Assembly (NCBI GenBank): GCA_028404615.1 | Contig: JAOOBT010000004.1 | Location: forward strand, 38,983-102,982 | Source of the DNA: Candidatus Pelagibacter sp. | Lineage (GTDB): Bacteria > Pseudomonadota > Alphaproteobacteria > Pelagibacterales > Pelagibacteraceae | Direction: 5' to 3' | DNA: 64,000 bases | In this document: positions 38,515-48,153 of the stretch, piece after piece | Layout: every line of letters begins with the position of its first letter | How positions within the stretch are numbered: position 1 is the stretch's first letter | Notes under the pieces: generated by a model | What the model saw: only the letters and a program-made list of their open reading frames with translations | Told to the model about the DNA's origin: nothing | Databases searched by the model: none | Made by a program: the position numbers and the translations under genes

Positions 38515-41500
38515 TTAACTTGCCTTTTTAACGCGAGGCTTCAGACTAATTGGATTTTCTAATTTATCTAACATTTCTATAGGGCAAACTTGTTTAAATT
38601 TTTTAAGTTCATTATCAAAATTATTTAATATTTTTTGAGCAATTATTGAATTTGTTTCTTTAACAAAAGTATTTAAGTTAATTTTTAAAAAGTTTTTCCA
38701 ATGATCTGTTTCAACTTCTTGCCAAATTATTGAAGCTGGATTAGCATAATTTTCGAAAGTATTTTTTTCATCATAAACAAAGGCCATACCGCCTGTCATT
38801 CCTGCGCCAAAATTATCTCCTACTTGTCCTAAAATAATAGCTGATCCGCCAGTCATATACTCGCATCCATGAGCTCCACATCCTTCAACAATTGAAAAAC
38901 TTCCAGAATTTCTAACCGCAAACCTCTCACCCGCCTGTCCTGATGCAAATAATTTTCCAGAGGTAGCTCCATAAAGAACGGTATTACCAATAATTGTATT
39001 TTCATTTGAAACTAAAGAACTTTTCGGAGATGGATATACAACAATTGTTCCTCCGGATAATCCCTTGCCAACGTAATCATTACAATCTCCTTTTACAGTA
39101 AGTTTTACTCCTTTAGTTAGAAAAGCACCAAGAGATTGTCCTGCAGAACCTTCTAGTTTTATATGAATCGTATTTTCCTCTAATTTATTGTTACCAAATT
39201 TTTTATATACGTGGTGAGATAACCTTGTTCCAACAGATCTCGATGTATTTTCTATCTTGTAATTAAATTTATTTTCTGAATCTATTTTAATCTTATCTTT
39301 TATCTCAGACCAAATCTTTTCATCGAGAGTATCAGGTACTTTATTAATATGTTTATCTTTACAATATCTTAAATTTTCACCTGGGTCTGCCTGTACTAAT
39401 AAAGGATTTAAATCTAAATCATCTAAGTTTGATGCACCCTTATTTACTTGAGTTAATAAATCAGTTCTCCCAATTATTTCGTTAATTGACTTAAATCCAA
39501 GAGATGCAAGAATTTCTCTTACTTCAGTTGCGGCAAATTTAAATAAATTTACAACCTTTTCAGGAGTACCTGTAAATTTTTCACGCAAAGCCTCGTCTTG
39601 ACTACAAACTCCAACAGGGCATGTGTTTGAATGACATTGCCTTACCATGATGCATCCCATTGCAACTAAAGATGATGTTCCCATTCCATATTCCTCTGCC
39701 CCCATCATCGCAGCCATGACTATATCACGGCCAGTTTTTAATCCTCCATCTGTTCTCAAAGTAACGTTATGCCTTAAATTATTTAATGTTAGAATTTGGT
39801 TTGCCTCTGTTAAACCCATCTCCCAAGGTATGCCAGCGTATTTAATGCTAGTTTGCGGACTCGCACCTGTTCCACCTGAGTGACCTGAAATTAGAATAAT
39901 ATCAGCTTTAGCCTTTGCAACTCCAGCTGCTATCGTTCCTATGCCAGTTGATGCAACTAGTTTTACTCCAACTCTTGCACCTGGGTTAATTTGTTTTAAA
40001 TCATAAATTAATTGTGCCAAGTCCTCTATTGAGTAGATATCATGATGTGGTGGCGGCGATATTAAAGTAACGCCTGGAGTAGAATGTCTCAACCGTGCTA
40101 TCTCCTCTGTAACTTTAAAACCCGGAAGCTGTCCGCCTTCACCGGGTTTAGCGCCTTGAGCAATTTTTATTTCTATTTCATTAGCATTATTTAAATAATC
40201 AACGGTAACTCCAAATCTTGCAGATGCAATTTGTTTTACTCTTGAGTTTGCACTATCTCCATTAGGAAGTGTTTTAAACCTTTTAGCATCCTCACCTCCT
40301 TCTCCACTGCAAGAAGCGCCTTTAATTCTATTCATACCCATTGCTAAAGTTTCGTGTGCCTCTGCCGATAATGCTCCGTGGGACATACTTCCACTTCCAA
40401 AACGTTTTAGTATTTCTTCAATTGGCTCTACTTCATCTATATTTATTGGTTTTCTTGATTTTTTAAATTCCAACAAATCTCTGATATTAATTGGTGGTAG
40501 GTTATGTATACCAGCAGAATACTTTTTATATTGTTCGTAGGATCCGCTTCCGACAGCACTTTGCAATAGATGAATTAGTTTCCCTTGGTACTGATGATCT
40601 TCACCTGTTTTTCTGTATCTATAAAGACCTCCAATCGGAAGCGTGTAAACATTTTTTGCATTAAATTTTTCATGAAGTTCTTTAATCTTTTTCTCAATTC
40701 CAATTATACCTATTCCTGAAATTCTTGAAGACATACCAGGAAAATAGTCAGAAACAATTGCTCTACTTAAACCTACCGCTTCAAAATTGCATCCACCTCT
40801 ATAAGAACTAATTACTGATATCCCCATCTTTGACATAATTTTTAGAAGACCAGCATCAATTGATTTTTTAAATTTACTTACACACGTTTCAAAATCTGAT
40901 TTACCAAATAATTTCTTCTCAAATCTTTGATAAATACTATCTATTGCTAAGTATGGATTTACTGTTGTGGCGCCTACTCCAATTAAAATAGCAAACGAGT
41001 GGGTATCCATTGCATCAGAGCATTCAACGTTTAGAGAACAATAACCTCGTAAACCATGTTTTACCAAGTGAGAATGGATTGCTCCTACGGTTAGTATACT
41101 TGGAATACTTGCCTTTTGATTTGAAATATTCTTATCAGATAATATTAAACAGGTGCTTCCTTCCCTTACAGCTGTTTCTGCCTCCTCTCTTATTAACTCA
41201 ATTCGTTCTTTAAGAGATTTCTCAATATCAAAAGTGCAGTCAATTACTTTTACTTTTTTTGAAAAAAATTTTTTAAATTTTTTAAATTGTGAGTTTGTAA
41301 GTATGGGACTATCCAAAACATAAATATTTTCCTCTGTAAGATTATCAAAATCTAAAATATTACCTAAATTTCCGAATCTTGTTTTTAGACTCATAACTTT
41401 ATTTTCTCTTAGAGAGTCTATTGGAGGGTTGGTGACTTGGCTAAAGTTTTGCCTGAAATAATGTGAGACAGGTCTAAAATGACTAGATAAGACTGCAACT

Positions 41501-43011
41501 GGGGTATCGTCACCCATTGAGCCTGAAGCTTCTTTGCCTTCCTCAGCCATCGGATGAAGGATCAACTCTAAATCCTCAATGCTTAGACCTGACAAGTACT
41601 GTCTTTTTCTTAGATCCTCACTTAAAAAATTTGGCTTTTCGTCCTCAGATGAAATTTTTTTCTCTAAATCAATAATTTGTTTATTATATTTTTTATAATC
41701 TTTTGCCAAAAGATCTTTTATTTCTTTGTCTTTGAATAATTTACCTTTTTTTAAGTCAATCGCAATTATTTGACCTGGACCAAGTTTTCCTTTTTCAATA
41801 ATCATTTCCTCTGGAATTTTAATCATCCCCGTTTCGGATCCAGCAAAAAATAAATCATCAGAGGTGATTGAATATCTAAGAGGTCTTAAACCATTTCTAT
41901 CAGAAGAGGCCAAAACCCATTTAGCATCAGTTGCGCAAATAGCAGCTGGGCCATCCCACGGTTCTATCGTGCTGTTAAGAAAATTAAATAAGTCTTGGTG
42001 ATTTTTTGGAACTGTTTTGCTTCTCTTCGACCATGAGTCCGGTATCATCATCAATTTAATCAATGGGGCTAATTTTCCTGAGTGAGTCAGAAGTTCAAAT
42101 ACGTTGTCAAGTGCCCCCGAGTCTGAGGAGCTTCTAATAACTGGCTTTAAATTTTTAACATCTTTAAAAAGCGGGCTTGACATGTCTTGCTCGTGTATCT
42201 TCATCCAGTTTATATTTCCTTTAACTGTATTAATTTCACCATTATGTGCCAAGGTTCTAAATGGTTGAGCTAAATCCCAGCTTGGAAAAGTGTTTGTTGA
42301 GTATCTTTGGTGAAAAATCGCAAATCTAGAAGTTAGTTTCTTGTCATTAAGATCTGGATAAAACTCGGATAACATTTCAGCTAAAAACATACCTTTGTAA
42401 ACAATAGATCTTGAGCTGAAAGAACAAATGTAGAAGTCTTTTATTTGTTTGTCTCGAGCAACTTTCTCAATTTTTTTTCTCGTTTCAAATAAATCTCTTT
42501 CTAGATCATTTGTTTGCATCGACTCATTTTTTTTAAACATTACTTGAGCAATTTCTGGACGATTTAGATCAGCTGTTTTGCCTAAAACGCTGGGATTAAT
42601 TGGAACTTGTCTCCATCCATATATGTAATAATTTTCAGCTAATAAAGCGGACTCAATAATCTCTCTACATTTTTCTTGTTCAGAATAATCTGTTCTTGGT
42701 AAAAAAACCATACCCACACAAATTCTTTTGTTTTCATCAAGAGCATGTCCAGTTGATAAAATTTTTTCTTTAAAGAATTCTGGAGCTATCTCAATTTGAA
42801 TACCGGCACCATCACCAGATTTCCCGTCTGCATCCACAGCTCCTCTGTGCCAAATAGCTTTTAATGCCTCGATACCATACTCAACAATTTTTCTAGATTT
42901 TTTTCCGTTTGTTGATGCAATCAATCCAACGCCGCAAGCATCATGTTCCATCTCTGGATTATAATTAAAACTTTTTTCTAAAATCTTCTTATTCTTTTTA
43001 TAATTTTTCAT
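38515..43011 (-). CDS. gltB: Glutamate synthase (NADPH) large subunit
   Basis: 1498 residues. A short propeptide ends before Cys26 in MEHDACGVGL, which becomes the N-terminal nucleophile of the glutamine amidotransferase domain. The FMN-binding synthase domain (GEGGEDAKRF, GHSGGTGASPQTS) and Fe-S cysteines (CHSNTCPVGVC) follow, and a C-terminal beta-helix with repeated G-x-x-G (GAHGCEYMTGG) closes it. It makes two glutamates from glutamine and 2-oxoglutarate. It is 5 nt after gltD. Length fits alphaproteobacterial GltB. Confidence 0.97.
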   Translation of the reverse strand: MKNYKKNKKILEKSFNYNPEMEHDACGVGLIASTNGKKSRKIVEYGIEALKAIWHRGAVDADGKSGDGAGIQIEIAPEFFKEKILSTGHALDENKRICVGMVFLPRTDYSEQEKCREIIESALLAENYYIYGWRQVPINPSVLGKTADLNRPEIAQVMFKKNESMQTNDLERDLFETRKKIEKVARDKQIKDFYICSFSSRSIVYKGMFLAEMLSEFYPDLNDKKLTSRFAIFHQRYSTNTFPSWDLAQPFRTLAHNGEINTVKGNINWMKIHEQDMSSPLFKDVKNLKPVIRSSSDSGALDNVFELLTHSGKLAPLIKLMMIPDSWSKRSKTVPKNHQDLFNFLNSTIEPWDGPAAICATDAKWVLASSDRNGLRPLRYSITSDDLFFAGSETGMIKIPEEMIIEKGKLGPGQIIAIDLKKGKLFKDKEIKDLLAKDYKKYNKQIIDLEKKISSEDEKPNFLSEDLRKRQYLSGLSIEDLELILHPMAEEGKEASGSMGDDTPVAVLSSHFRPVSHYFRQNFSQVTNPPIDSLRENKVMSLKTRFGNLGNILDFDNLTEENIYVLDSPILTNSQFKKFKKFFSKKVKVIDCTFDIEKSLKERIELIREEAETAVREGSTCLILSDKNISNQKASIPSILTVGAIHSHLVKHGLRGYCSLNVECSDAMDTHSFAILIGVGATTVNPYLAIDSIYQRFEKKLFGKSDFETCVSKFKKSIDAGLLKIMSKMGISVISSYRGGCNFEAVGLSRAIVSDYFPGMSSRISGIGIIGIEKKIKELHEKFNAKNVYTLPIGGLYRYRKTGEDHQYQGKLIHLLQSAVGSGSYEQYKKYSAGIHNLPPINIRDLLEFKKSRKPINIDEVEPIEEILKRFGSGSMSHGALSAEAHETLAMGMNRIKGASCSGEGGEDAKRFKTLPNGDSANSRVKQIASARFGVTVDYLNNANEIEIKIAQGAKPGEGGQLPGFKVTEEIARLRHSTPGVTLISPPPHHDIYSIEDLAQLIYDLKQINPGARVGVKLVASTGIGTIAAGVAKAKADIILISGHSGGTGASPQTSIKYAGIPWEMGLTEANQILTLNNLRHNVTLRTDGGLKTGRDIVMAAMMGAEEYGMGTSSLVAMGCIMVRQCHSNTCPVGVCSQDEALREKFTGTPEKVVNLFKFAATEVREILASLGFKSINEIIGRTDLLTQVNKGASNLDDLDLNPLLVQADPGENLRYCKDKHINKVPDTLDEKIWSEIKDKIKIDSENKFNYKIENTSRSVGTRLSHHVYKKFGNNKLEENTIHIKLEGSAGQSLGAFLTKGVKLTVKGDCNDYVGKGLSGGTIVVYPSPKSSLVSNENTIIGNTVLYGATSGKLFASGQAGERFAVRNSGSFSIVEGCGAHGCEYMTGGSAIILGQVGDNFGAGMTGGMAFVYDEKNTFENYANPASIIWQEVETDHWKNFLKINLNTFVKETNSIIAQKILNNFDNELKKFKQVCPIEMLDKLENPISLKPRVKKAS

Positions 43012-43016
43012 CTGAA

Positions 43017-44462
43017 TTAAGCTGCTACCACTGCTTTATCTTTATTTGCTTTTAACTGTAAATATTTTTCAATCTGAACAGCAGCATCTCGGCCATCTCT
43101 GATTGCCCAAACTACAAGGGAAGCACCTCTTACAATATCACCTGCTGCAAATATTCCGTCTAAATTAGTTTGCATTGATTTTAAATCAATTTTTAAAGTT
43201 CCCCATTGAGAAACCACTAATTCTTTAGCGTTAAATAGCTTTGGTAGATCTTCAGGATCAAATCCTAAAGACTTTATAACAAGGTCTGCTGGAATATTAT
43301 ATTCGGATCCCTTATCTATTTCTGGCCTTCTTCTACCTGAGGAGTCCGGTTCACCTAATTTCATTTTATTTACTTCAACCGCTTCAACTTTATTTGACCC
43401 GATAAAACTTTTTGGGCTTGTTAACCAAACAAATTCTACTCCTTCTTCAATTGCATTTCCTACTTCTCTTGCCGATCCTGGCATATTTTCTCGGTCACGT
43501 CTGTATAAACATTTTACTGATTTAGCTTTTTGTCTCACTGATGTCCTCACGCAATCCATAGCAGTATCTCCTCCACCAATAACAACAACATTTTTTCCTT
43601 CTGCATTTAAAGTACCATCATCAAATAATTTTACTTTATCACCCAAGCCTTTTCTGTTAGATGCAGTTAAAAAATCCATTGCGGGAAAAATATTTTGAAG
43701 ACTATGCCCAGGTATATCAATTTCTCTTGCTTTATAAACTCCAGTCGCGATTAGTATTGCATCATGTGTCTCTTTTAATTCATATAAAGTTTTATCTTTT
43801 CCAACCTCAAAGTTTTGAATAAATTTAATCCCTGAGTCTTTAAGTAGTTTTGTTCTTCTTTCGACAACAAATTTTTCTAATTTAAAGTTAGGAATACCAT
43901 AAATTAAAAGACCACCTGGTCTATCATATCTGTCGTAAATTGTTACTTGATATCCTGATTTTCTAAGTTCTTCTGCACAAGCCATTCCTGCGGGACCAGC
44001 GCCTATTATTCCTACTGATTGTTTTAATTCTCTTTTTACTTTAAATGGTTTAACCCAACCTTTATCCCAAGCCGTATCAGTTATATATTTTTCTATAGAA
44101 CCAATTGTTACAGTTCCATGACCTGATTGTTCTATTACACAATTACCTTCACAAAGCCTATCTTGCGGACAGATTCTGCCACACACTTCGGGCATATTAT
44201 TTGTGCTCTGTGATACTTCATAAGCTTCTTTGAGACGACCCTCTGCAGTTAATTTTAGCCAATCAGGAATATTGTTACCTAGCGGACAATGAATTTGACA
44301 AAAAGGAACTCCGCATTGAGAGCACCTACTTGATTGTTCAGTTGCTTTATTAGTTATGTAATCTTTGTAAATCTCATTAAAATCACCTTTTCTTTTATCT
44401 GTGCCTCTTTTTTCAGGCGTCTCTTGTTTGAGATCAACAAACTGGAGCATTTTATTTTTCAT
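43017..44462 (-). CDS. gltD: Glutamate synthase (NADPH) small subunit
   Basis: 481 residues. N-terminal Fe-S cysteines (CSQCGVPFCQIHC, CGRICPQDRLCEGNC), an FAD site GIIGAGPAGMACAEEL and an NADPH site VIGGGDTAMDCVRTS are clear. It feeds electrons to GltB for ammonia assimilation. Transcribed first in the gltD-gltB run, opposite to uppP. The 163-nt gap to uppP holds a perfect palindrome (44560-44578), possibly a control site. Confidence 0.96.
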   Translation of the reverse strand: MKNKMLQFVDLKQETPEKRGTDKRKGDFNEIYKDYITNKATEQSSRCSQCGVPFCQIHCPLGNNIPDWLKLTAEGRLKEAYEVSQSTNNMPEVCGRICPQDRLCEGNCVIEQSGHGTVTIGSIEKYITDTAWDKGWVKPFKVKRELKQSVGIIGAGPAGMACAEELRKSGYQVTIYDRYDRPGGLLIYGIPNFKLEKFVVERRTKLLKDSGIKFIQNFEVGKDKTLYELKETHDAILIATGVYKAREIDIPGHSLQNIFPAMDFLTASNRKGLGDKVKLFDDGTLNAEGKNVVVIGGGDTAMDCVRTSVRQKAKSVKCLYRRDRENMPGSAREVGNAIEEGVEFVWLTSPKSFIGSNKVEAVEVNKMKLGEPDSSGRRRPEIDKGSEYNIPADLVIKSLGFDPEDLPKLFNAKELVVSQWGTLKIDLKSMQTNLDGIFAAGDIVRGASLVVWAIRDGRDAAVQIEKYLQLKANKDKAVVAA

Positions 44463-44559
44463 GAGGTGTAAATAAGTTATGTTTTTACTTAATGATAGTG
44501 TTTAAAGGTCAATAGTAATTACCTATATCACAAAAAGCCCAAAAAAATAATGTCATTTT

Positions 44560-44578
44560 ATGCATACCTGGTATGCAT
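44560..44578. promoter_or_regulatory. Perfect 9-bp inverted repeat around one base; candidate operator
   Basis: ATGCATACC T GGTATGCAT is symmetric over all nine pairs. It lies in the divergent gltD/uppP spacer, 98 nt from the gltD start and 48 nt before uppP. In a region of about 70% AT, an inverted repeat this long with internal CC/GG is unlikely to be chance. Symmetry and size fit a dimeric repressor or activator site; which protein binds is unknown. Confidence 0.55.
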
Positions 44579-44625
44579 TTGTTATTGCCAATAAAAAAAC
44601 AACCTTTAATTTTAATTTTTAAAAA

Positions 44626-45384
44626 GTGATTGAAATATTTATTTTATCTCTTGTTCAAGGAATAACAGAATTTTTACCTATTAGTTCTTCCTCACATTTA
44701 ATATTAATTTCGGATTTTCTAGATTTTAAAAATCAAAATCTATCAATCGATGTAAGTTTACACATCGGGTCGTTTATTGCAGTTTTGTTATACTTTTATA
44801 AAGATATTCTTAATTTCTTTGATAACAAAATTCTCTTTTTTAAAATTTTTATCTCTTCAATTCCTCTAATGATAATTGGTTTTTTCCTTGCTGAGACTGG
44901 CTTTGTAGAGAAAATCAGAAATTTAAAAGTAATTGCTTGGACAACAGTAATATTTGGTTTTTTACTTTTTTTAAGCGATAAATTCAAATTAGAAAAAAAT
45001 ATAGAAAAAAATTTTACAATGAAATCAGCTATTTTTATCGGGCTTTTTCAAGTTTTATCTTTAATTCCTGGGGTAAGCAGATCTGGTATCGCCATAACTG
45101 CCTCAAGATTATTGAATTTCAAAAGAGTTGATGCAGCCAAAATTTCTTTTTTGCTCTCTATTCCTATTTTGGGTGCTGTATCTTTATTTGGTCTCAAAAA
45201 CTTGATTTTCTCTGAAAATTCTTATTTTACAGTATCAAACTTAATTGCCATCTTCTTTTCATTTTTGACTTCCTTAATTACAATTAAATATTTTTTAATT
45301 TATATAAAAAAATTTAATTTAAATATTTTTGTTTATTATCGAATTTTGCTAGGTCTTATATTGCTAGCTATTGCCTATTTATAA
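44626..45384 (+). CDS. uppP: Undecaprenyl-diphosphatase (BacA family)
   Basis: 252 residues from GTG 44626. About eight membrane segments. The two BacA signatures QGITEFLPISSSSHLIL (residues 10-26) and PGVSRSG are intact. It removes a phosphate from C55-PP to regenerate the lipid carrier used for peptidoglycan and O-antigen. It is alone on its strand before tRNA-Arg, with its own divergent promoter region shared with gltD. Confidence 0.94.
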   Translation: MIEIFILSLVQGITEFLPISSSSHLILISDFLDFKNQNLSIDVSLHIGSFIAVLLYFYKDILNFFDNKILFFKIFISSIPLMIIGFFLAETGFVEKIRNLKVIAWTTVIFGFLLFLSDKFKLEKNIEKNFTMKSAIFIGLFQVLSLIPGVSRSGIAITASRLLNFKRVDAAKISFLLSIPILGAVSLFGLKNLIFSENSYFTVSNLIAIFFSFLTSLITIKYFLIYIKKFNLNIFVYYRILLGLILLAIAYL

Positions 45385-45516
45385 AATGAGAGTGAGTATT
45401 AATAATAAAAAAATTATAAAGATAAAAAAAAATATAACGGCTTTTTGAAGTGGCAAATTTAAAAGAAATTTCATTAATTATTTTTAATATATATATAGAA
45501 AAAATCAAACATAATT

Positions 45517-45593
45517 TGGTGCGCCTGCTAGGATTTGAACCCAGAACCTCCTGGTCCGTAGCCAAGCGCTCTATCCAGTTGAGCTACAGGCGC
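45517..45593 (-). tRNA. tRNA-Arg(ACG)
   Basis: Acceptor GCGCCTG/CAGGCGC is perfectly paired, D stem GCTC/GAGC, anticodon stem CTTGG/CCAGG with loop CTACGGA (anticodon ACG) and T arm CTGGG TTCAAAT CCTAG. CCA is encoded. Total 77 nt. ACG would be deaminated to ICG by TadA. The 132 nt between uppP and this gene show only AT-rich sequence and no gene. Confidence 0.95.
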
Positions 45594-45648
45594 ATTTGCT
45601 GTATTAAAAAATTTTACTTAATAATATAAATAGCATATTTTGACAACA

Positions 45649-46947
45649 ATGTACTTATCAAAAAATAATTATCTAAGTTTCCTATTAGCTTTATTTCCGA
45701 TTAGTTTTATTGCAGGAAATCTTATAATTAATTTAATAACAGTATTACTGATTATCTCATCAATTTTTTTTTATAATAAAGAAATATTTAAAATAAAATT
45801 CTATTTTTTAGATAAAATTATTATACTTTTCTTTTTTTTAGTTTTATTGAGCGGTGTAGTAAGTGCAATTGGATTTTATTTAGATGACTCTTGGAAAAGT
45901 CCGTTCAAAACTATTTTGCGATCATCATTATTTTTTAGATATTTTCTTCTTTACCTTGTTTTAAGATATTTAATCGAAAATAATATAATTAATTTAAAAA
46001 TTTTTTTTATTACATGTGCTCTTTCATCTATATTTGTAAGTTTTGATATTTTTTATCAATATAAATTTGGCCAAGATATTTTTGGATTTGAAACTGTTTG
46101 GGAAAGAAAATTAAGTGGTCCATTTGGCGATGAATTAATAGCTGGAGGATTTATCCAACGATTTTCTTTATTTTCTTTTTTTGTTCTACCTCTATTTTTT
46201 ACAGAAAAATCAAAACAATTTTCAAAATATGTAATACCAGTTTTATTCATTATTTTTTTTACTGCAATTATTCTCTCAGGAAATAGAATGCCTTTATTGC
46301 TATTTGTTTTTTCTATATTTTTAATTCTTTTGCTTACTAAGCAAGCAAGAAGGTTTTTTCTTCCTTTTATAGTTATATTTACGGTAATTTTTTCGATCAT
46401 TTTTAACTTTAATTCTGAAGTAAAGACAAACTTTAAAAATTTACATAAGCAAATTTCTAAGATTTCTATGATTATGCTCAACAAAGATTTAGGAGAAGAG
46501 AGAATTCCTCCATATTTTAAAGAGTTTAGTAGTTTTTATGAAACATGGAAATTAAATAAATTTATTGGTGGTGGAATAAAAACTTTCAGATATTACTGTC
46601 ATCTTAGAGAAAATATCGACAAAAATTCTGATTTTATATGCAACATGCATCCACATAATTATTATTTGGAAATCTTAACAGAAACAGGTTTGGTGGGACT
46701 CTTTTTATGTATAAGCATCTTCTCTATAATTTTATATATTTCTTTCTTCAAAAAATATTTTATAGCCTCACCACTTCAAAAAAATAATATCATCGTACCT
46801 TTTATTTTTTTATTTTTAACTGAAATCTTTCCGCTCAAAAGTACAGGGAGTTTTTTTACCACAGGAAATACTACTTATTTATTTCTTATTTTAGCAATTT
46901 TGATTGGTTTAGTCAGGCGTGAAAATTCAATTGAAAATAAATATTAA
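45649..46947 (+). CDS. O-antigen ligase/polymerase-like membrane protein
   Basis: 432 residues from ATG 45649 (a TTG three codons earlier is an alternative start). About 10-12 membrane segments. A large polar loop between segments carries ICNMHPHNYYLEILTETGLVG, the HxHNxxL-type signature of WaaL/Wzy C-terminal families. It would attach or polymerise O-antigen on a lipid carrier on the periplasmic face. This complements the glycosyltransferases and UppP in the window. Whether it is a ligase or polymerase cannot be told. Confidence 0.78.
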   Translation: MYLSKNNYLSFLLALFPISFIAGNLIINLITVLLIISSIFFYNKEIFKIKFYFLDKIIILFFFLVLLSGVVSAIGFYLDDSWKSPFKTILRSSLFFRYFLLYLVLRYLIENNIINLKIFFITCALSSIFVSFDIFYQYKFGQDIFGFETVWERKLSGPFGDELIAGGFIQRFSLFSFFVLPLFFTEKSKQFSKYVIPVLFIIFFTAIILSGNRMPLLLFVFSIFLILLLTKQARRFFLPFIVIFTVIFSIIFNFNSEVKTNFKNLHKQISKISMIMLNKDLGEERIPPYFKEFSSFYETWKLNKFIGGGIKTFRYYCHLRENIDKNSDFICNMHPHNYYLEILTETGLVGLFLCISIFSIILYISFFKKYFIASPLQKNNIIVPFIFLFLTEIFPLKSTGSFFTTGNTTYLFLILAILIGLVRRENSIENKY

Positions 46948-46966
46948 TAAATATAGGCTTGAATAA

Positions 46967-48139
46967 ATGAGTGAAGTTTACATTACTTCTGCAGTTAGAA
47001 CGGCGGTTGGCTCGCTGGGAAAATCTTTAAAAAACATAAGTGCTGAAAATTTGGGAGCTGCTGTTATTTCAGAGTCTATTAAAAAATCTAAAATTAAATC
47101 AGCTGACCTAGACGAATTAATATTTGGTCAAGTTTTAACTGGGGGTTCGGGGCAAAATCCAGCTAGACAGGCAGCCATAAAAGCTGGAATACCAAAAGAA
47201 GTTCCTGCTTTTATTGTTAATCAGGTTTGCGGTTCAGGAATAAGATCGGTAGCTTCAGGGTTTCAAAGTATTAAAGCGGGGAACTCAAATGTGCTTATAG
47301 CTGGAGGGCAAGAGAACATGTCCTTAGCTCCTCATGCTATTCATTTAAGAGATGGAAAAAAATTAGGTGATGCTGAACTAATAGATACTATGATCAGAGA
47401 CGGACTATGGGATGCATTTCACGGGTATCATATGGGCGTAACTGCAGAAAATGTTGCAGAGAAATTTCAAGTTACACGAGATGAACAAGATAAATTCGCT
47501 CTTAAATCTCAAGAGAAAGCTCTTAAGGCTCAAAAAAATAATAAATTTCAAGATGAAATAATTAATTACAAAATCAAATCAAAAAAGTCTGAGATAAACT
47601 TTAATAAGGATGAACATCCAAGAGAGGGAATTAACCTTGAAGCGCTCAAGAGGTTAAAACCTGTATTTAAAAAAGATGGTACAGTTACAGCAGGAAATGC
47701 ATCTGGCATTAATGATGGAGCTGCAGCTGTAACTTTAATGAGTAGTGAAGAGGCAAAAAGAAGAAACATAGAAAAACTAGTGACTGTTAAATCATGGGCA
47801 AGCTGTGGGGTTGATCCTGCTTTAATGGGAACTGGTCCAATACCATCTGCGAAAAAAGCATTAGATTTAGCCGGATGGAAAATTAACGAAGTAGATTTAT
47901 TCGAAATAAATGAAGCGTTCGCAGCACAAAGTATAGCTGTTATTAAAACTCTCTCGATTCCCGAGGAAAAAGTAAATGTGAATGGTGGTGCAATAGCATT
48001 AGGTCATCCTATTGGTGCATCTGGCACAAGAATTCTTGTAACTTTGATACATGAAATGATTAAAAGAAATGCAAAAAAAGGTTTAGCGACTCTTTGTATC
48101 GGAGGAGGAATGGGTATTGCAATGTGTATTGAAAGATAA
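46967..48139 (+). CDS. Acetyl-CoA acetyltransferase (thiolase)
   Basis: 390 residues. The nucleophile Cys88 is in NQVCGSG, NEAFAAQ and the GGAIALGHPIGASG loop with His give the second half of the site, and CIGGGMGIA holds the second Cys. Length and motifs fit the biosynthetic/AtoB-type thiolase that interconverts 2 acetyl-CoA and acetoacetyl-CoA. An acetoacetyl-CoA synthetase gene lies near, so both may work on acetoacetate. It starts 19 nt after the ligase-like gene and precedes the deacetylase gene by 14 nt. Confidence 0.94.
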   Translation: MSEVYITSAVRTAVGSLGKSLKNISAENLGAAVISESIKKSKIKSADLDELIFGQVLTGGSGQNPARQAAIKAGIPKEVPAFIVNQVCGSGIRSVASGFQSIKAGNSNVLIAGGQENMSLAPHAIHLRDGKKLGDAELIDTMIRDGLWDAFHGYHMGVTAENVAEKFQVTRDEQDKFALKSQEKALKAQKNNKFQDEIINYKIKSKKSEINFNKDEHPREGINLEALKRLKPVFKKDGTVTAGNASGINDGAAAVTLMSSEEAKRRNIEKLVTVKSWASCGVDPALMGTGPIPSAKKALDLAGWKINEVDLFEINEAFAAQSIAVIKTLSIPEEKVNVNGGAIALGHPIGASGTRILVTLIHEMIKRNAKKGLATLCIGGGMGIAMCIER

Positions 48140-48153
48140 AATATTATCTTTTA

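Noticed and set aside
45368..45565. Minus-strand frame of 65 codons over tRNA-Arg and its flank
   Set aside because: Begins inside tRNA-Arg and continues in low-complexity AT DNA; no family look.
46056..46484. 142-codon frame antisense to the O-antigen ligase-like gene
   Set aside because: Low-complexity shadow of a membrane protein; no start context or motif.
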